DNA of 64,000 nucleotides from Morinoia aosen (lineage: Eukaryota; Arthropoda; Malacostraca; Amphipoda; Talitridae), in NCBI GenBank assembly GCA_030386875.1, contig CM059559.1:2849177-2913176 (forward strand), read 5' to 3'. The notes under the pieces are model-generated. The model did not search any database. It worked only from the letters and a program-made list of their open reading frames with translations, and had not been told where the DNA came from. The translations under genes were made by a program, and so were the position numbers. This document shows, piece by piece, positions 1-9,470 of the stretch; position 1 is the stretch's first letter; every line of letters starts with the position of its first letter.

Positions 1-244
1 TTCAGAGAGGGTATGCGTGGCAAAAGAGAGATGACAGATTCAGAGAGGGTATGCGTGGCAAAAGAGAGATGACAGATTCAGAGAGGGTATGCGTGGCTAA
101 AGAGAGGGGACAGATTCAGATAGGGTATGCGTAGCAAAAGAGAGATGACAGATTTAGAGAGGGTATGCGTGGCAAAAGAGAGATGACAGATTTAGAGAGG
201 GTATGCGTGGCAAAAGAGAGATGACAGATTTAGAGAGGGTATGC

Positions 245-600
245 GTGGCAAAAGAGAGCGGACAGATTCAGAGAGGGTATGCGTAACAAAAGAGAGATGA
301 CAGATTTAAAGAGGGTATGCGTGGCAAAAGAGAGATGAAAGATTTAGAGAGGGTATGCGTGGCAAAAGAGAGATGACAGATTCAGAGAGGGTATGCGTGG
401 CAAAAGAGAGATGACAGATTTAGAGAGGGTATGCGTGGCAAAAGAGAGATGACAGATTCAGAGAGGGTATGCGTGGCAAAAGAGAGATGACAGATTTAGA
501 GAGGGTATGCGTGGCAAAAGAGAGCGGACAGATTCAGAGAGGGTATGCGTAACAAAAGAGAGATGACAGATTTAAAGAGGGTATGCGTGGCAAAAGAGAG
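245..600. repeat. 266-bp higher-order duplication in the 38-bp array
   Basis: The rare variant AGAGAGCGGACAG, followed by a unit with GTATGCGTAACA and one with TTTAAAGAGG, occurs with its C at 259 and again at 525. The spacing is 266 bp, exactly seven 38-bp units. Another marker, GGGTACGCGT, recurs at 1301, 1491 and 1947, at spacings of 5 and 12 units. Confidence 0.85.
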
Positions 601-2094
601 ATGACAGATTTAGAGAGGGTATGCGTGGCAAAAGAGAGATGACAGATTTAGAGAGGGTATGCGTGGCAAAAGAGAGATGACAGATTCAGAGAGGGTATGC
701 GTGGCAAAAGAGAGATGACAGATTTAGAGAGGGTATGCGTGGCAAATGAGAGATGACAGATTCTGAGAGGGTATGCGTGGCTAAAGAGAGGGGACAGATT
801 CTGATAGGGTATGCGTGGCAAAAGATAGATGACAGATTTAGAGAGGGTATGCGTGGCAAAAGAGAGGGGACAGATTCAGAAAGGGTATGCGTGGCAAAAG
901 AGAGATGACAGATTCTTAGAGGGTATGCGTGGCAAAAGAGAGGGGACAGATTCAGATAGGGTATGCGTGGCAAAAGATAGATGACAGATTTAGAGAGGGT
1001 ATGCGTGGCAAAAGAGAGGGGACAGATTCAGATAGGGTATGCGTGGCAAAAGAGAGATGACAGATTCACAGAGGGTATGCTTGGCAAAAGAGAGGGGACA
1101 GATTCAGATAGGGTATGCTTGGCAAAAGAGAGGGGACAGATTCAGATAGGGTATGCGTGGCAAAAGAGAGGGGACAGATTCAGATAGGGTATGCGTGACA
1201 AAAGAGAGATGACAGATTTAGAGAGGGTATGCGTGGCAAAAGAGAGATGACAGATTCAGATAGGGTATGCGTGGCAAAAGATAGATGACAGATTTAGAAA
1301 GGGTACGCGTGGCAAAAGAGAGGGGACAGATTCAGAGAGGGTATGCGTGGCAAAAGAGAGGGGACAGATTCAGATAGGGTATGCGTGGCAAAAGAGAGGG
1401 GACATATTCAGAGAGGGTATGCGTGGCAAAAGAGAGATGACAGATTCAGATAGGGTATGCGTGGCAAAAGATAGATGACAGATTTAGAAAGGGTACGCGT
1501 GGCAAAAGAGAGGGGACAGATTCAGATAGGGTATGCGTGGCAAAAGAGAGGGGACATATTCAGAGAGGGTATGCGTGGCAAAAGAGAGATGACAGATTCA
1601 GAGAGGGTATGCGTGGCAAAAGATAGATGACAGATTTAGAGAGGGTATGCGTGGCAAAAGAGAGGGGACAGATTCAGATAGGGTATGCGTGGCAAAAGAG
1701 AGGGGACATATTCAGAGAGGGTATGCGTGGCAAAAGAGAGGGGACAGATTCAGATAGGGTATGCGTGGCAAAAGAGAGGGGACATATTCAGAGAGGGTAT
1801 GCGTGGCAAAAGATAGATGACAGATTTAGAGAGGGTATGCGTGGCAAAAGAGAGGGGACAGATTCAGATAGGGTATGCGTGGCAAAAGAGAGGGGACATA
1901 TTCAGAGAGGGTATGCGTGGCAAAAGATAGATGACAGATTTAGAAAGGGTACGCGTGGCAAAAGAGAGGGGACATATTCAGAGAGGGTATGCGTGGCAAA
2001 AGAGAGATGACAGATTCAGATAGGGTATGCGTGGCAAAAGAGAGGGGACATATTCAGAGAGGGTATGCGTGGCAAAAGAGAGATGACAGATTCA

Positions 2095-2710
2095 GAGAGG
2101 GTATGCGTGGCAAAAGAGAGGGTACAGATTCAGATAGGGTATGCGTGGCAAAAGAGAGGGGACAGATTCAGAGAGGGTATGCGTGGCAAAAGAGAGATGA
2201 CAGATTCAGAGAGGGTATGCGTGACAAAAGAGAGATGACAGATTCAGAGAGGGTATATATGCGTGACAAAAGAGAGATGACAGATTTAGAGAGGGTATGC
2301 GTGACAAAAGAGAGATGACAGATTCAGAGAGGGTATGCGTGACAAAAGAGAGATGACAGATTCAGAGAGGGTATGCGTGACAAAAGAGAGATGACAGATT
2401 CAGAGAGGGTATGCGTGGCAAAAGAGAGGGTACAGATTCAGATAGGGTATGCGTGGCAAAAGAGAGGGGACAGATTCAGAGAGGGTATGCGTGGCAAAAG
2501 AGAGATGACAGATTCAGAGAGGGTATGCGTGACAAAAGAGAGATGACAGATTCAGAGAGGGTATATATGCGTGACAAAAGAGAGATGACAGATTTAGAGA
2601 GGGTATGCGTGACAAAAGAGAGATGACAGATTCAGAGAGGGTATGCGTGACAAAAGAGAGATGACAGATTCAGAGAGGGTATGCGTGACAAAAGAGAGAT
2701 GACAGATTCA
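2095..2710. repeat. 308-bp higher-order duplication in the 38-bp array
   Basis: A block of eight units, one of them the 42-bp TATATA variant, occurs twice in tandem. The diagnostic GGTACAGA variant lies at 2121 and again at 2429, exactly 308 bp apart (7 x 38 + 42). The translated frames ending at 2318 and 2626 are identical over their last 71 codons. The near-identity shows a recent duplication of a whole block, not of single units. Confidence 0.9.
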
Positions 2711-2937
2711 GAGAGGGTATGCGTGACAAAAGAGAGATGACAGATTCAGAGAGGGTATGCGTGGCAAAAGAGAGATGACAGATTCAGAGAGGGTATGCGT
2801 GGCAAAAGAGAGATGACAGATTCAGAGAGGGTATATATGCGTGACAAAAGAGAGATGACAGATTTAGAGAGGGTATGCATGGCAAAAGAGAAGGGGGAAA
2901 AATTTAGAGAGGGTATGCGTTTCGAGAAAGTATGCGT

Positions 2938-3500
2938 TATAATGAAACAAAGATTTGACGTTGAGTAGTTCAAAGAGTGGGGTCATCATTGAAAAGGATG
3001 GGGTAGATGGCAGGGTACGTTCAGAGATATGTAGGAGCACTGAAGGTGAGGTTGCGTGAAGAGAAAAATACGTTGAAAATTAGGAGTTCAAAGAGACCTC
3101 ACGCCTTGATATTGAGGCATGGAAAGAGATCGACGAGTTGAAAGTGAGGGCACGGAGAGAGCCATGCGAGTTAGTAAAAGTGCGTAAAGGGATAGGCAGT
3201 GTTGAATGATAGAAAGTTTAAATTATTATACGATCAAAAAAGAATACTACGGTAGACCGTAGAAGTTCCGTTCCGACGTACGGGGGACTGAAAGAGAGGG
3301 TAGGATGAGAGAAGGCTCGCTTAGAGAGGGCACTGAGAGAGAGAGAATGCGTAGAGAGAACGGGTGCCTTGAGAGAGACAATGCTTTCAGGGGAGGCACG
3401 CTAAAAAAGAGAGAGGAAGCGGAGATGGCAGAGAGAGCAAAAGAGCGGAAAAGAGAGGAACAAAGAGCAATGAACACGAGATGCTCGGGAAAGAGATAGG
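2938..3500. repeat. decayed purine-rich fringe of the minisatellite
   Basis: After the last clear unit the + strand stays rich in GAGAGA, AAAGAG and GGCA blocks, with scattered remnants such as TTAGAGAGGGCACTGAGAG (from about 3320) and GAATGCGTAGAGAG, but no regular 38-bp phase. This fits an old edge of the array that is no longer homogenised. A simple (GA)n-rich origin is also possible. The open frames on both strands reflect the low-complexity sequence. Confidence 0.5.
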
Positions 3501-4480
3501 AAACGAAGACCGTTTGTCTTTGGAACTCGAGACACACGCACACAAAAGATAGTAAAGCAACCCAAATGATCGGCATTAGACCATTATTTTCATGGTTAGC
3601 TTGTTCCTATTTCAAATATCATCCGACAGTAGCTTTACACATTAAAAACTGGCTTATTTGCAATCAGGCGAGAAAGGCCTTTGTTCAAGTGAAATCTTTT
3701 ACAGAGCGGTTGTGCAAAAAAAATATATTGCGGTGGAAATCTATAAAATAATGATTGTTCGTCCTCTAAAGAAAATAAAGTTATGTAAAAGTTTCTGCGC
3801 TAAAAGTTGAGGATGAGCTGAGCAAAACTTGCCGACACGCAATCATTGGCGCACAAAATATACGAGAAACAAACAAGTTTCAAATGGAAGAACTTGGAAC
3901 AGAAGAGCAGAGCGGAACAGCTGAAGTGAGTCAATCGATCTTTGGAGGACGAGTGATGAATGGAGACTGTAGGGCAAGGCTGGCTGGGCTGGGTGCTCGT
4001 CTTCGCCGCAAGCACCACAACCATCTCGTGAGCAGCAAAGTCGTCTCGTAAACAGATCAATTAACAATTTAAGCTCAAAGCGACCTCTTGGAGAATAAGC
4101 TCACTTCAGAAAAGCAAATTCATTTATGAAGAGCAAGACAGTCTCATGAAGAAAGCAATTATTTCAAAAGGAGAAAATAATTCGCATTTGGGATAAAAAA
4201 TTAATAACAAGACTTATTTCATTATGTGAAAACCCTATTTCGAAGTTCTAACAAGTCTTAAGGAAAAGTAGCCTACGTAATAAAGAGAAAGCCCATCTAG
4301 TTCAACGCAAGAGCACTGAGTAAGAAGTACACATTTCTGATAGAAAGAAAATCCATCCCATGCATCAGGATCTGTAGTAAAAAATATCGCATGAAGACTA
4401 GAAACAATGGAAACAAAATATTGTCCGGGCCATGAGGGTAGAAGCCGAACAAAGAGAGTGCAAAGAGATGTGAGTGTATA
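3501..4480. other. no recognised feature
   Basis: AT-rich, non-repetitive sequence. Only short open frames occur (under 90 codons) and none resembles a known protein. I see no tRNA, clear repeat or inverted-repeat structure. Confidence 0.5.
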
Positions 4481-4588
4481 CCCAGTCTAACTTTTTCGCC
4501 GGAGTATGCATGTTTTTCCCCGCCTAAACGATTTAATTACGTGGGCGGCGAAAAGCATGCATGAAGGCGGCGAAAAAGTTAGGCTGGG
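4481..4588. mobile_element. fold-back MITE with TA target duplication (copy 1)
   Basis: The element is 108 bp. Its left end CCCAGTCTAACTTTTTCGCC (4481-4500) is the reverse complement of the right end 4569-4588 at 19 of 20 positions. The complementarity continues inward (ATGCATG, TTTTC, CCGCC blocks), so the whole element is one imperfect palindrome with a spacer near 4525-4545. It is flanked by TA on both sides (4479-4480 and 4589-4590), the duplication typical of Tc1/mariner-type elements. There is no coding capacity. The superfamily is inferred from the TA flanks only. A partial second copy lies at 46457-46522. Confidence 0.8.
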
Positions 4589-4590
4589 TA

Positions 4591-5202
4591 GAGGTGAGAC
4601 CTCGTTCACTGTAAAATTTTACTTTGTAAAATGCGCATCACATTTGCGTTACCGTCTAGATTCTCAGCAGCGGAGAAAAAATTACAATTGAAGCCATAAT
4701 TTTCCCTTTTCTTCATTCGTGTGAAGATTTTAGCGCTGCAAAGTGATGAGCAATATGTGTTACCCAAAATTTGTTATGAACAAATTATTTTATTTCTTCC
4801 TGCTTGCCAGAATGTGTGAATGACGAGGTATAGGTCAGGGCAAGCTGAATATCAAGTGGAGAAAACTTTGAGCCCCATTTTATGTTTTCCTTCTTAAATA
4901 TCTCATATCAGCAGCTTGGAGTCGTGTGGTAAATGAGAGCAATATTTCCATACACTCAGAGCATAACCGGCAAAAAAGGGCCAAAAAATGCTTCACATTC
5001 ATTTGGAATAAAATAGAAGCCATACAATTTCCAAGAGAGGTCGTCAATTCAAGCAGCAACGTGTCCCGGATGCCAAAACTGAACAAATTTGGAACGAGAG
5101 TCACGACGCGGCAGCATGTGTCTCTCCTCCATTTCCCGAGTGCCCGCAGCCACGGACGCCCGTCTCTGGTGCGCGGGGCGAGACAAAGTGAGGACGGCTC
5201 TC
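4591..5202. other. no recognised feature
   Basis: AT-rich DNA that becomes GC-richer from about 5090 (CpG-containing stretch around 5130-5200). Short open frames cross the GC-rich stretch but match nothing I know. Confidence 0.4.
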
Positions 5203-5430
5203 CGTGTGATCATAAAAATGTCTCATTTGTCCTCGCGTTTTGGCCTTTTTCATTTTGCAGGTATTTCAGAGCCTGGACAAACACGGCTTCAGCGCGCACC
5301 AGATATCAGAGAAATTAAGGCATGCGTCATCACAAACGACTGGCATTTTTATTCTATTTTACCCTAACCAAGAATTTCAATAAGTTATGGTATTATTTGG
5401 CATTTTTAGGTTATGCGTGTGATAAAAATG
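5203..5430. repeat. family B dimeric repeat, copy 1
   Basis: The part at about 5245-5430 matches 9225-9395. Shared blocks include TTTTGCAGG, CCTGGACAAACACG, TTCAGCGCGCACCAGATAT, GAGAAATTAAGGCATGC and TTTCAATAAG. The flanks carry a short direct repeat, CGTGTGATcatAAAAATG at about 5203 and CGTGTGATAAAAATG at 5412, giving a period near 209 bp. This suggests slightly more than one unit of a tandem repeat. TTTTGCAGG resembles a splice acceptor, but the two copies differ by frame-changing indels, so I do not call an exon. Confidence 0.6.
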
Positions 5431-5610
5431 TTAGTTAAAATGAGAGGCCAATTATAAAGCAGTCCAATGCTCAAAAAAACTTTGTAGAATATGATGCAGA
5501 ATGTAATAGTCCCAATCTTTTTTACTGTTAAACATGAGGTTACATATGTTCCAGATGACCGAAGTGAATTTATATTTCCAATAGGGCGATTCGATGAGAA
5601 TCTTACTCGT
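5431..5610. other. no recognised feature
   Basis: AT-rich spacer between the family B repeat and the Penelope-like remnant. Nothing is recognised. Confidence 0.4.
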
Positions 5611-5641
5611 AGAATAAAACGAAGAACCACTGTAAAAACGT

Positions 5642-5702
5642 ACACGTTGTAAACGTTTGTGTAAACGTTTATGTAAACGTTTCGGAATTGAAATTCCATC
5701 AG
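5642..5702 (-). other. degenerate hammerhead-like motif, left arm, with 12-bp tandem repeat
   Basis: On the minus strand, CTGATG (5697-5702) is followed by a hairpin and an intact CCGAAACGT (from 5685 downward). The GAAA box is therefore kept here while the CUGAUGA box has lost bases, the reverse of the right arm. Next to it GTAAACGTTT is repeated three times at exact 12-bp spacing (5649, 5661 and 5673), which lengthens what would be the helix III region. Confidence 0.45.
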
Positions 5703-5942
5703 TTAAAAAATTAGAATTTTTGAATGAATGGTTTGAATTTCACAATGATCCCTAATTGCTGATTGGGGTGGATGGGTTAGTGTACGACCGGTTCTGTGAG
5801 ATATTCCTGCGTGTTGGCTATGTCTGATGAATTGTTGGAGTTTGGTACTACCAACGGAAGACTGCATGCAACACTTATAAAAATAGATACAGCGACTCCA
5901 CAGCCACTCATCCAATCGTTCCTTCCTGCTAAAAACGCTTCA
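5703..5942 (-). pseudogene. GIY-YIG endonuclease fragment of a Penelope-like retroelement
   Basis: Read on the minus strand, the frame ending at 5703 (Met codon at 5913-5915) contains FYKCCMQSSVGST, then a His-x-Gly step HAGISHRTGR, then HPPQSAIRDHC and a hydrophobic end KILIF. This order matches the C-terminal GIY-YIG region of Penelope-like proteins, where a Cys-containing Y-x-C segment precedes Y(I/V)GST, then H-x-G-x-S-x-RTG and a conserved SAIRDH block. The N-terminal GIY half is poor and the usual reverse transcriptase upstream is absent. In active elements the domain nicks target DNA; this fragment cannot act alone. It stops just before the hammerhead-like arm at 5702. The assignment is from remembered family motifs, not a search. 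Confidence 0.6.
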
Positions 5943-6075
5943 ATCTTAAAATTATTTGTATAAAATACTTTGACGTCGACCGTCGTAAAAAATCTACGAA
6001 CCAAAGACACTACCTCCCTCTTCAGCTCTGATATTTTAAATTAAGATTTTAAAATATTTCATTTTTCTCCTGTTT

Positions 6076-6135
6076 CAGTACTGATGATGGAATTTTAATT
6101 CCAAAACGTTTGGAATAAATGTAATGTACGTTTTT
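6076..6135 (+). other. degenerate hammerhead-like motif, right arm
   Basis: CTGATGA (6081-6087) is followed by a hairpin with arms GGAATT (6089-6094) and AATTCC (6097-6102), then AAAACGT. A hammerhead core needs CUGAUGA, helix II, then GAAA. Here the expected G is an A and one base separates the core from helix II. ACGT at 6106-6109 could pair with ACGT at 6128-6131 as helix III, and CAGTA just upstream could pair with part of TACACTG downstream as helix I. The copy is probably inactive. Confidence 0.45.
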
Positions 6136-6160
6136 ACACTGGTTCTTCTTTTCATTCTAG

Positions 6161-7340
6161 AAGTGAACTTTGGACTGTTTCATGTCCAGGACTTATATTT
6201 CAGGTGATAGAATGAAACAAGCATTTTCGTAATGAAGAAACTATTTCAGCTTGTTATGAATAGTAGTACTATGTGATTTTGTGGAGAATATTTTTAAAGA
6301 ACATTTGTAAGATGTGATTTCTTTCTAAGACATGTTGTTCATCAATTTAGACTTCTAAGAATAAATTCTTTGAAAAATGAACAAACCGTAGGGTTGCATT
6401 GTGCTTCAATGCACTTCAGAGTAACTTTTAAGTAACACTACGTATCGAAACACTTCCCGCAACAAAAAGATTTCTGAGCCTCGAGAATTTCAACTACGTC
6501 ATTAAAACTTAAAACGATCCAATAAAATTATTCTCACAGTAAATGCACACAAAAGAAGCCATACAGGTCAAGAGCAGTTCAATAACTCAAAGCTCATAAG
6601 GTACCCAAAAGACTCCATAGCGAGTCTTCAAACGCCAACGAAAAACAATTCTTTAAAAATTTCCAGCGCAGGTAAAAAGTGAACGAAACGATGACCGTAG
6701 CAGTAACTCGACTATAATTTTCTCTGACTGTTGAATTTGAACAAAATCTCGACAGCGTAAATGTGAGACCCCCTAATCCGATTGCCGCTTTCTAGAATAT
6801 GAATAAAGCGCACCCTCCAGCACTCAGGGACGTGGAGGAGAAGCTTCATCTTCCCTTATGATAATTCTCATGAGGTCGATTGCATCAGCATAATGGGGAC
6901 CAGGGTTCTGCGGGGAAATCTACGCTTTTGTCTCATTTGCAGTGGTTCCCCAAAATCAGGCGTCTAATCCTTCTCTTGTTCTCCCTCGACAGACAAAAAA
7001 GTTGGGCCATACGGAGCGTCACCTGTGCCAGGGAAGATTCCCGTTTTGTAAATGTTGATTAGAAGCTCGGAATATTCCTGACACCAGCCGGAGAAACTTC
7101 TCATTCTGTCACTGAGCAACGTATTACGGCAAAATTTTCGAGCCCTCAAGATAATATCAAAGAAATAGATCATCTAGGTGGCTCTTTTGAACCACGAACG
7201 TTACCATATAAGAAAAATATACATTTTCAGACGCATATTTAACTGAACACTGGATAGAAAAGTTTTAGTGTACAATAAATTGAGTGGGATCATGTATAAG
7301 AACAAATGAGCATAGCGAAGAACGCAGCATGGTTTGAAGA
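6161..7340. other. no recognised feature
   Basis: AT-rich sequence with short open frames only. No repeat, RNA gene or recognisable protein fragment was seen. Confidence 0.45.
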
Positions 7341-7709
7341 AGATTATAGATTATAAGTTAGTTTAAGCCTCCCTATCCGCAACAAAGGCGATCCAAAAAG
7401 AGGAAAGAAGAAGGCACCATTTAGTATGGAGTTAGGGGAACGTGGAATCTATGCAGAAAAGGCAAAGAAACAGTAAGATGAGAAAGAATTTCATGAAGCA
7501 AGATCAAAGTTGAAGAAGAAAGTAGTAGGTGCTGAAAAACAGGACAGCAGTGAACCGAAAAAAGATGGTCCGTAACAAAATAAAAACCTATTCTATTTCA
7601 ACAAAAATAAAGCCTACCTAACCTTTAGCTAAGGCCCTTACATAGTCCCTTCTGGGAGCGCTAATTCCCATAGATAAAATAGTTGTATCCCCCTGAGGGA
7701 TAGCATGGT
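7341..7709 (+). repeat. dispersed repeat family A, copy 1
   Basis: This copy shares ordered blocks with 44881-45220 (+), about 18820-19115 (+) and 60845-61384 (-): AGTTTAAGCCTCCCTA, TTTAGTATGGAGTTAGGGGA, GGTGCTGAAAAACAGGACAG, CAGTGAACC, CCTACCTAACCTTTAGC, and a closing TATCCCCCTGAGGGATAG. The + strand reads as a lysine-rich frame broken by stops. It may be a transposon tail or an untranslated region. I do not recognise the family. Confidence 0.7.
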
Positions 7710-8285
7710 TGGAAAACCCCGGTTCGTGCTTGATACTGAAGAAGCTTGAAGAAGCGACCACGCTGAATCAACACTTCATCTGAAGTGTTAATGAACACTG
7801 GAAATTTTCCAAGATCTTTTGGCGTGTGTCTCCAGAGCGGGACTGCAGAGGACCGATGTCTGGTGGGGTGAATGAGCACTTAGTGTGCTCGTCACTCTTC
7901 ATGCTACAGTCGAGATAGACCTAACGAAGTACGGCCTCATTTTTAATAAATTCTCGTATATTTTTCTTTATAATCATACGCCTAACTTCAACTCGCTATA
8001 TTATTGTAAAGAATACTCGGGTCTTGTTTAGATAAGAGCACAAATCGCAACAGCTTAATTTGTTGCCATGATTTATACCATGCCCGGTTCACGTATTTAT
8101 TATTCGCAGCAAGAAGAGGATTATGATAAACACAAATTAGCATAGGCCTCCAGAAGAAGATTAGGCATAATTGAACTGTGGGCGCTTTGGGTGGAAAATA
8201 TCAAGTTCGCTAATTATGGTAGCACCCTTGTGTTGCAAAACATGGAAAAGGACGACGAAGAAGCAAAAATGAGTAACATTTGGAA
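7710..8285. other. no recognised feature
   Basis: Spacer between family A and the hAT-like MITE. It contains a short palindrome, AACACTTCATCTGAAGTGTT, near 7770-7789. A 72-codon minus-strand frame (7661-7879) matches nothing known. Confidence 0.4.
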
Positions 8286-8497
8286 CAGGGCTTCTCAATC
8301 TTTCTGTTGTCGTGTACCCCTTAGCTTAATGGTGTATCTTCATGTACCCCCAGCACAGTTAATTAAAGGTTAAAGAAATTATAAAAATACACTTGATGGT
8401 TGAGAATTATATATACATATACGGTTGTATGTAAATATATATTGTGCATTTTAACATATGAAGTATGTTAAATGTACCCCCCGGTTGAGAAGCCCTG
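8286..8497. mobile_element. hAT-like MITE, family 1 (copy 1)
   Basis: The 212-bp element begins CAGGGCTTCTCAATC and ends GGTTGAGAAGCCCTG, which are inverted at 14 of 15 positions. CAGGG-type ends reading TTCTCAA are typical of hAT elements. The adjacent octamers (ATTTGGAA, ATCTATAG) match at only about half the sites, so a target duplication is not clear. The interior shares TTAGCTTAATGGTGTATC, TTCATGTACCCCCAGC and other blocks with 53964-54183. No coding capacity. Confidence 0.75.
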
Positions 8498-9150
8498 ATC
8501 TATAGCAAAATACTACATGAGCACAGCTCGTGCCTAAATTTGGGTGACTCCACATGCACTAGCATAACTCAAAGGCAGGATCGCAAGCTTGACTTTTTTT
8601 AATAGAATATTGAAGTTTATTTCTCAAATCAATGTTCAACCATAACTGGTGCGAATATAATAAACTGCTTAATCCTCACCACTGAGATATCATAGCGCCA
8701 AAAAAGAAGAGACAATAATTTTTATTCTCCAATGCCTCGCACATTTTCATGTGTTCATTTGTGTGTCTTGAGCTTTCAGTCTCCAACGCGGAATCAAACA
8801 AAAAACACATGATCAATTTAATTCTGGTCCGCCGTTAGTGGACAAGTCTAGCGGTTTAAAAATACATCATAGTGCTCTCAATTGAAATAACAGAGAAACT
8901 TGAAGAACAATAAAATACATGACGGAGCTCCCTTTAACAATTACAATACAATATAACGAAAATTTGCTTTAAATTCGAATCTTCCATTAATCTTAGCAGG
9001 AATTCATACTCTGCCCGAGCTATTTTCACCACCAGTGCGTTAGAAACCAACTCATGTGCTGAAGTTCACTGGATCCATCACACGCATGAGCGGTGAAGGT
9101 ACCAGAGGAGTCGGTCAGTAAATTTGACTCGACGCTCACACCAGCTTTGA
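8498..9150. other. no recognised feature
   Basis: AT-rich sequence without repeats or recognisable coding sequence. Confidence 0.4.
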
Positions 9151-9470
9151 TTGCTTGGTTTAATTAATACAACAATACCTATTTTAGCTAAAATGGAATA
9201 CACGGGTACAGGCAAGGAGTGACTGCTATATTTTGCAGGCATTTCAGGTCCTGGACAAACACGCTTCAGCGCGCACCAGATATTAGAGAAATTAAGGCAT
9301 GCATCATCACAAGTGGCAAGCATTCATATTCTGTTTTTTCCAAGCTAATAATTTCAATAAGAAAAGTTAATAAATGCTATTGTTATGATCTGCGTGTGAT
9401 TGGTTTAAACAATGCCTGTTTTAGCTACAGGTGAACGCATACATACAGGCAAGAAGTGACTGTTGTATAC
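9151..9470. repeat. family B dimeric repeat, copy 2, with flanking direct repeats
   Basis: The centre (9225-9395) matches 5245-5430. It is bounded by diverged direct repeats of about 75 bp (9151-9231 and 9393-9465) sharing TTGGTTTAA, TTTTAGCTA and ACAGGCAAGgAGTGACTG. The period is about 242 bp. The arrangement is what slightly more than one monomer of a satellite-like repeat would give. A short LTR-like or splice-bounded origin is possible but unsupported. Confidence 0.6.

Larger units (their letters stand above)
1..2937. repeat. 38-bp minisatellite array (about 77 units)
   Basis: A 38-bp unit, seen first at 1-38, repeats head to tail with the core GTATGCGTGGCAAAAGAGAG. The array is already in phase at base 1, so it continues beyond the window. 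The + strand of the unit is about 74% purine (28 of 38 bases). Unit variants differ at a few sites (AGAGAGATGACAGA versus AGAGAGGGGACAGA, TTCAGA versus TTTAGA, GTGGCA versus GTGACA). Three units carry a 4-bp TATA-type insertion (42 bp; near 2252, 2560 and 2830). Because 38 is not a multiple of 3 and most units lack stops, long open frames occur on both strands. They encode only the repeat and are not genes. Confidence 0.97.
5611..6160 (-). mobile_element. Penelope-like element remnant with inverted arms
   Basis: A short element lies on the minus strand. Its 3' side (5611-5702) and 5' side (6066-6160) are inverted copies of one sequence: 5621-5644 is the reverse complement of 6125-6148 at 23 of 24 positions, and similarity continues outward (TAGAATAAAAC against TAGAATGAAAA) and inward through a hammerhead-like motif. 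Between the arms is a GIY-YIG fragment (5703-5942). In known Penelope-like elements the GIY-YIG domain follows the reverse transcriptase, and pseudo-LTRs, some inverted, can carry hammerhead motifs. No reverse transcriptase is left here, so the element is strongly 5'-truncated. Confidence 0.65.

Noticed and set aside
981..2626. Several overlapping open frames of 68-127 codons on both strands in the first array
   Set aside because: They translate the 38-bp unit only; the unit lacks stops in most frames, so open frames are expected.
5245..5345. Exon beginning at TTTTGCAG
   Set aside because: The matching copy at 9232 has frame-changing differences, and no donor or neighbouring exon is evident.
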